In this document: positions 58,723 to 64,000 of the stretch, piece after piece
Position numbering within the stretch: position 1 is the first letter of the stretch
How the letters are laid out: every line of letters starts with the position of its first letter
From: Batkoa obscura
Taxonomy: Eukaryota; Entomophthoromycota; Entomophthoromycetes; Entomophthorales; Batkoaceae
Reading direction: 5' to 3'
Length of the DNA: 64,000 nt
Assembly (NCBI GenBank): GCA_030770535.1
Contig: JASVEC010000035.1
Location: 62,001-126,000 of the forward strand
Position numbers and translations under genes: made by a program
Notes under the pieces: generated by a model
The model's input: the letters and a program-made list of their open reading frames with translations, nothing else
What the model was told of the DNA's origin: nothing
Database searches by the model: none

Positions 58723-59859
58723 ATGATCAATTTGCGCCGAAATAATATATATGTAATAATATTGATCATAGTAATGACCATAAGCGTGTATTTGATCTTT
58801 AACACAAGTAATAAAAAGGCAGGAAAAGAGATCCTGAGTCAATTGAATATCGAACCGGAAGTAGCCAACTATAAACAGGTAGAAGGGCTAAAGCAGATAA
58901 TTCATTTTAATAACACAGAGAGAGAAAACGCGTGCTTTTTAATTTTGATCCGTAACAAAGAATTGAAAGATTTTAAACGTAGTATGAAACAATTGGAGGA
59001 TAGGTTCAATAAACATTATAACTATCCATATGTGTTTTTAAACGATGTTCCATTCACATCGGACTTCAAAGAGCAAGTTCAAGCGTTAACGAGTGCTGAA
59101 GTAGAGTTTGGTTTAATTCCAAAAGAACATTGGGGTATCCCTTCTTTTATCAATGAAACAAAAGCAAAGCAGAGCTGGGAACAGATGGCTTCAGATGGCG
59201 TATTATATGGAGGTTCTGAATCTTATCGTCACATGTGTCGCTTTGAATCTGGCTTCTTTTATCGCCATGAATTAGTACAAAAATACGATTATTATTGGCG
59301 AGTAGAACCAGAAGTTCAATTTTCTTGTGATTTACAATTTGATCCATTTCGCTATATGAGGGAGAATAATAAGCTATATGGGTTCACCATTGCACTTTAT
59401 GAGTTTGAACAGACAATACCTACCTTATGGAAAACAGTGAATGAATGGATTAAGAAGTTTAATATTAAGCTACCTGAAGATAATGCCATATCGTTTATTT
59501 CGGATGATAAAGGAGAAACCTATAATCTGTGCCATTTCTGGACTAACTTTGAAATTGCTTCGTTTGATTTATGGAGAGACAAACAATATTTGGATTACTT
59601 CACTTATTTGGATCAATCTGGCGGCTTCTTTTATGAGCGTTGGGGAGACGCACCCGTTCATTCTATTTATGCAGCGCTTACGTTGCCAAAAGATAAAATT
59701 CATTTTTTCAATGAGATTGGATACTTTCATTCCCCTTTCACACATTGTCCAATCCAAAGTGAGTTAAATAAGTTTTGTCATTGTGATGTGAATGATAACT
59801 TTGATAACGAGGATTATTCATGCACTAAAAAATGGATAGAAATTAGTCAAGCTAATTAA
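58723..59859 (+). CDS. GT15 alpha-1,2-mannosyltransferase (KRE2/MNT1 family)
   Basis: Intronless 378-aa frame, type II membrane protein with a signal anchor at about residues 9-26 (YVIILIIVMTISVYLIF). The catalytic part has the family's blocks. ENACFLILIRNKELKDFKRS opens the domain. YRHMCRFESGFFYRHELV and YYWRVEPEVQFSCDLQFDP form the GDP-mannose and acceptor site. YNLCHFWTNFEIASFDLWR contains the conserved Glu. GGFFYERWGDAPVHS and HSPFTHCP lie near the C-terminus. These Golgi enzymes add alpha-1,2-linked mannose to O- and N-glycans of wall and secreted proteins, with Mn and GDP-mannose. Length fits the short members of the family. The start at 58723 precedes the anchor and is the only ATG. 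Confidence 0.95.
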   Translation: MINLRRNNIYVIILIIVMTISVYLIFNTSNKKAGKEILSQLNIEPEVANYKQVEGLKQIIHFNNTERENACFLILIRNKELKDFKRSMKQLEDRFNKHYNYPYVFLNDVPFTSDFKEQVQALTSAEVEFGLIPKEHWGIPSFINETKAKQSWEQMASDGVLYGGSESYRHMCRFESGFFYRHELVQKYDYYWRVEPEVQFSCDLQFDPFRYMRENNKLYGFTIALYEFEQTIPTLWKTVNEWIKKFNIKLPEDNAISFISDDKGETYNLCHFWTNFEIASFDLWRDKQYLDYFTYLDQSGGFFYERWGDAPVHSIYAALTLPKDKIHFFNEIGYFHSPFTHCPIQSELNKFCHCDVNDNFDNEDYSCTKKWIEISQAN

Positions 59860-60665
59860 ATTTCACTACATTAGATCTTAGTTAAAATTATTTATATTTG
59901 TTAAATAAATATTATTATAACATTACTCTAGATATTTTTTGTTGATATTGATATTGACATTATATTAAGAAAGCTACTCAAGCATCTCGCAAAAATTCAG
60001 ATTTTGAAGTACAATTCAAATATTAAATAATGGTCAATTTATAAATCAAAAAAATAGGTAAGATAACACAAAAATATGAATTTATCAGGATATTATAGCA
60101 TTTTTAGACAACTATATGGGGATGTTTTTTTGATTTCATTATTTTCTATTTTTTGAGCGCTATTTGAGTAGATAGATTGTTAGTAAAATTCTTAAACACA
60201 AAAATACAGCCCCCATATAGTTTTTTGTATATTTAAAATTTTAAAAACATTATTATTTAATAAACCAAATTAATGAATAAACAAAATATTTGAAAATTAA
60301 GAACTTAAATAATATTATTTTAAAGACTTCTCTCAGAAATTGTAATTAATTTTTGATAAAAACGTTATTGATTTAAATCAATTAACTTGAAAACATAAAC
60401 GCTAATTTGAACAACTAATTCAACCAAATTTGCACATTTATTATCAAAAAGATCAATTACAATTTCTAAGTCTTTCAAAATAATAATATTTAAGTTTTTA
60501 ATTTCAAAGATTTAATTTAACTTGAAAATATTTGCCCATCAAAGTCAACAATTATCTCAAATCCTTAAAAAATTAAAGCCCAAAGAAATATTTCGAGATT
60601 AGCAACTCAATAATTAAATAATTAGAAAAACACTTAATGAATCAAACAATTTAAATATTAAAAAT
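59860..60665. other. Convergent intergenic region with TIR element copy 24
   Basis: 0.8 kb between the ends of the GT15 and Dbp8 genes. Only the element and AT-rich spacer. Confidence 0.6.
60117..60215 (+). mobile_element. ~100-bp TIR element, copy 24
   Basis: TGGGGATG left, CAGCCCCCA right, TA on both sides. Same subfamily as copies 10 and 11 (TTGAGCGC, AGTAGA, CAGCCCC). Confidence 0.93.
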
Positions 60666-62327
60666 CTATTTTTTATTTCTATTAGGCAATGGATTATCAT
60701 TCAAATACATAGCAGCAAATCGTTTGGCCTCAGCCACCTTGTTAAGTTGCTCAATAACAGCATCTTCTTCCACCGGATATTCGTTCATTTTAATGCCAAT
60801 CTCTCCTTCAATGGCTTGTACAATCTTAATATCTCTTTCAGTAACCAGAGATAAAGCTAGACCACCTCTACCAGCACGAGCAGTACGTCCTACACGATGA
60901 ATGTAATCCACTGGGTCTCTAGGTAAATCTAAGTTGATCACCAGTTGTACCTTGGGGATATCCAAACCTCTACTGGCCACATCGGTACATACTAAGATCT
61001 TGGTATGATTTGCCTTAAATCTAGCCAGAGAATTCATACGATCCATCTGCTTCATAGCAGAATGTAAGGCGGTGCAAGGAATTTCTAATTTATTCAATAA
61101 GATTTTAATAAGCTCACAGGTGTGACATTTATTGACAAAAATAATCATTGACTTCTCAATCTCTAAATTGATCAACTGGTATAAATAAGCCTCCTTAACA
61201 TATCCTGGTAGAAAAATATATTTCTGTTCCAATTGTTCAACTGTACTTTGGTCGCTCTTAATCAAATAGACGAATTTTTCTTTATTGTTTTTGTTAATCA
61301 AGTTCATCACTTGTTCTGTCATGGTGGCCGTAAACAATAACGTTTGCCTCTTTTTTGGCAAAGTATCAAAAATTACTTTTAAATCTCTACCAAACGTTGG
61401 TTGGAGCAAACGATCCGCTTCATCTAACACAAGGGTATTCAACTTACTCAAATTCAACACATCAAAGCTAGAATTGATGATATCCGCCAACCTTCCAGGA
61501 GTGGCAATAACAATGTGTGGTCTTCTCTTTAATTCCAATGTTTGTTGAAGCATATCCATACCTCCTACAATTACACTATACTTCAAATTAATCCCTTCAC
61601 CAAACCCTGCTAGCTGTTCTGCTATTTGTAATGCCAACTCTCTTGTTGGCGTCAATACTAAACCAAAAATCCCATATGGCTCTAAAGCTAGTTTGTGTAA
61701 CATTGGTAATCCAAAAGCGGCTGTTTTTCCGGAGCCTGTTTTGGCACTGCCGATGACATCTTTACCTAATAGAATTAATAAAAATTCAAATCAATTTGAT
61801 AAAAAGACTTTACCTTTTAATATTTCAGGAATACAATTGACTTGAATTTCAGTTGGTTCTTGAATGCCCAATTTTTTGATACTTTCAATCAACCATGAGC
61901 TAAGCCCTAAATCTTTGAAACTTTTGCTTTTTTTAATGTGCTGTTTTTTAACTTCTATCTCCCAATCTTGGGTTGTTTCTTTAGACTTATCATTCAATGA
62001 TTTTTCTACCCCTTCATCCCTTGAACTTTCTGTTCGTGCTCCTGAATCATCCGAGCCTTGTTCTAAGTTCTGTTCAATTTCTTCTTCTTCCGAACCTTCT
62101 ATTTTTTCATCCTCTGAATCCTCATCTATTTCTGAGTATTTTTCATCTTTTTCCTCACTTGAATCTTCTTCCTCTATTTGTATTACATCCTTTTTATCTG
62201 CTTTTTTAATGTCAATTTGCTCTACCTTGTTATTGTCATTATTTGCTGATACCAGTTTAGCTTTCTTATTTCGATTAAATTGATTTAAAGCCTTATTATT
62301 ATTCACTTTCTTTTTATTTAAAGCCAT
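60666..62327 (-). CDS. DBP8: DEAD-box RNA helicase Dbp8/DDX49
   Basis: Two exons, 61814-62327 and 60666-61765, join in frame to 537 aa. A Lys-rich then strongly acidic N-terminus (residues about 1-125) precedes the helicase core. Motifs in order: Q-motif (FKDLGLSSWLIESIKKLGI), I SAKTGSGKT, Ia PTRELA, GG, Ib TPGR, II DEAD, III FTATMT (TAT instead of the common SAT), IV IIFVNK, V CTDVASRGLDIP and VI HRVGRTARAGR. The stretches DPYGIFG-like LEPYGIFGLVLTPTRELALQ and VGGMDMLQQ are diagnostic of Dbp8/DDX49. Yeast Dbp8 acts in 18S rRNA maturation in the nucleolus with cofactor Esf2. The start at 62327 is the first ATG. It shares its strand with the GH47 gene 112 bp upstream. Confidence 0.95.
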
Positions 62328-62439
62328 GATAAATTATAAAAAATAAAAAGATAAAAAAATAAACCTCCAAAAAATCCATTTTTATTCGTTGTTAATTTCT
62401 ATTATAAAGCTTTGGTTTAAAAGAATTAATTTATAATTT

Positions 62440-63840
62440 TTATTTACTAATTTTTAGCGGATGAGCTTCCGTATTAAACACCCATTGATCCAAATCGACG
62501 ACTTCCCTTTCTTCAAATATAAGATAAAAATATTTCATAGTCTCAGCCAAAAAGAATGACTCCATAATATCTAACTGATTTTTACTTTTATCTACATCCA
62601 TAACATCCTGATAGACTGTAAACCCAGTTTCGGATTTGGAATATGTTAAAAAGCTTTGAAAGATACTCCAAGCCCAATCTTGATACTTTTTATCCCCAGT
62701 CATCTTATAAGCATAAAATAATGATTCAATTAGCTCAGGGCGTAATGAGTTGTTTGGTACTCTCACAGATAAATCCCTGCTACTTGAAAAGCTTACCACT
62801 TCAGGCCCAAGCCCAGTGGTAGTGATTTGATACGCATGATAGCAAGATTCTAACAGTTCTAAGCCCAATGCCTGATAATCACTTGATCCAGTGACTCTAC
62901 TTGCTAAGGACAGCAATCCAGGTAGAAAGAAAGTAAGGTGATCCATATCCTGCTGAAAGTTTCCGTTATTATCGATCCTTCCTAAGTAAAGATAATCCAT
63001 ATTGCCTCTTCTTAATAGCGATTTAAGTCCAACTATACTCTGTTGAAACATAGTTAAGTATTTATTATCACTCTGTGTGTTCCCTAACAGAATGTGTAAC
63101 TTTAATAAATACTCATAATACGAGTCTCCAAGCGCACCAAATGAAATCTCCTTACTATCAAATTGTCCAGTGACGACATTCAGATATAAGGGATACAATC
63201 CAGTACTAGGCTTCTTCAACAAATCCAACAAATCATACACTTTAAGTGCAGCATTTTTATATTTTGGATCTCCAGTAATCACACTTAATCGAGTAAACTC
63301 TAATTGTACAGAGCCAATTTCTGCTAAAATCACTCGATTTTTATTATAATCAGGCTGTTTGCTACTAAAATCAATTCTATAAAATGGCAATCCTGATGGT
63401 GAATTAAATGCTGGTAATAAAGCATCTGCAAGTTGCACAGCTTTTTCTAATAGAACTTTATGTCCTGACAAATCATAGCTTGATACTAATCCCCCAAGAT
63501 AACGTATTACTGTCTCAAAAAATAACACCTGTCCATTCGATTTACTAAAGTTGACTTTACCTATCCTTTCTACACATTGATCAAATTCATCATGGTACCC
63601 CATGAGATATAATGTAGTCATACTGTCCACCATTGTTAAACCCCAGCCTTGGAAGCGATCATTGACGGTGGCGTTGGTCAAAGGGCGTAATTCATCATTA
63701 CCAAAAGCGTATCGCTTGTAGCCGCTCCAGGCGTGCATAAAGCCATTACGAATTTCATTGAGTTGTTCAGGGGTGGTTAGAACTGGATTGGATATAAATA
63801 AAATTGAAAATAAAACGTTAGTGATAGTGGTTAGTAACAT
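62440..63840 (-). CDS. GH47 class I alpha-1,2-mannosidase
   Basis: Intronless 466-aa frame with a signal peptide (MLLTTITNVLFSILFISNPVLT). GH47 blocks are clear: AWSGYKRYAFGNDELRPL, GWGLTMVDSMTTLYLMG, the catalytic Glu region FFETVIRYLGGLVSSYDL, the DMDHLTFFLPG Asp region and GLGPEVVSF with the second catalytic Glu. The Ca-binding Thr is in FNTEAHPLK near the C-terminus. These enzymes trim alpha-1,2-linked mannose from N-glycans, in the ER/Golgi or secreted. With a cleavable signal and no transmembrane anchor this may be a soluble or secreted form. The next 160 bp to the window end is its upstream region. Confidence 0.95.
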   Translation of the reverse strand: MLLTTITNVLFSILFISNPVLTTPEQLNEIRNGFMHAWSGYKRYAFGNDELRPLTNATVNDRFQGWGLTMVDSMTTLYLMGYHDEFDQCVERIGKVNFSKSNGQVLFFETVIRYLGGLVSSYDLSGHKVLLEKAVQLADALLPAFNSPSGLPFYRIDFSSKQPDYNKNRVILAEIGSVQLEFTRLSVITGDPKYKNAALKVYDLLDLLKKPSTGLYPLYLNVVTGQFDSKEISFGALGDSYYEYLLKLHILLGNTQSDNKYLTMFQQSIVGLKSLLRRGNMDYLYLGRIDNNGNFQQDMDHLTFFLPGLLSLASRVTGSSDYQALGLELLESCYHAYQITTTGLGPEVVSFSSSRDLSVRVPNNSLRPELIESLFYAYKMTGDKKYQDWAWSIFQSFLTYSKSETGFTVYQDVMDVDKSKNQLDIMESFFLAETMKYFYLIFEEREVVDLDQWVFNTEAHPLKISK

Positions 63841-64000
63841 AATGCTATTTATTCAGTGATAAGATTGGTGGCGGATTAGTGAAGTAAAAAGACTGGTAGT
63901 TTCTTGTATAAGTAAAGGTTTTTACAATGTTTTTATATTTCATTTTATTAAGTTTTTAATGCACGTTGGTTTTCGAATGTCTGTTTGCTTATTTTGGGCT

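Noticed and set aside
1-64000. CRISPR arrays, operons, bacterial promoters or riboswitches
   Set aside because: Spliced genes with fungal families; no spaced direct repeats of that kind were seen.

Overview
The window reads as nuclear DNA of a very AT-rich fungus, most likely an early-diverging filamentous one of the Conidiobolus/Entomophthoromycotina type. This is inferred from gene content: a secreted tyrosinase, fungal dipeptidyl-peptidase 5, a GT15 KRE2/MNT1 mannosyltransferase, GH47 and GH3 enzymes. Introns are tiny (about 45-115 nt) and AT-rich with GTAAGT-like donors and TTTTAG/TATAG acceptors; some proteins are rich in Asn. I made no database search, so the species is a guess.

Layout. 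1-7.3 kb is a dense housekeeping block: a membrane protein with a PA/M28-like fold (cut by the window edge), a mitochondrial Era GTPase, an RMND1/DUF155 protein and a CC2D1/Lgd-like C2 protein. 7.5-17.8 kb is gene-poor: a Ser/Thr-rich secreted protein, a decayed copy of it, a tyrosinase, and short inverted-repeat elements. 17.8-37.8 kb holds IBA57 and three separate Nup155/Nup170-type nucleoporin genes (1097, 1293 and 1403 aa by my splicing), with a secreted DPP5 between the second and third. 38-58 kb is accessory: a GH3 beta-glucosidase, a CENP-B/pogo-like DNA-binding protein without a transposase core, a decayed DPP5 copy, a broken DNA transposase riddled with small insertions, and a secreted protein with a perfect internal 465-bp duplication. 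58.7-64 kb returns to ordinary genes: a GT15 mannosyltransferase, the Dbp8/DDX49 helicase and a GH47 alpha-mannosidase.

Two things stand out. First, the nucleoporin triplication: two copies share an intron pair that the third lacks. Second, a family of about 100-bp elements (24 clear copies here) with ends TGGGGATG...CATCCCCA, usually flanked by TA. Many copies can be read through without a stop; one sits in the transposase remnant as an in-frame 34-codon insertion, and two others abut head to head as a near-perfect palindrome.

Functionally the secreted or secretory-pathway genes (tyrosinase, DPP5, GH3, GT15, GH47, Ser/Thr-rich protein, duplicated EF-hand-like protein) suit a saprotroph or insect/animal-associated fungus. 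The mitochondrial set (Era, RMND1, IBA57) and the nuclear set (nucleoporins, Dbp8) are core functions. No rRNA, tRNA or CRISPR was recognised.
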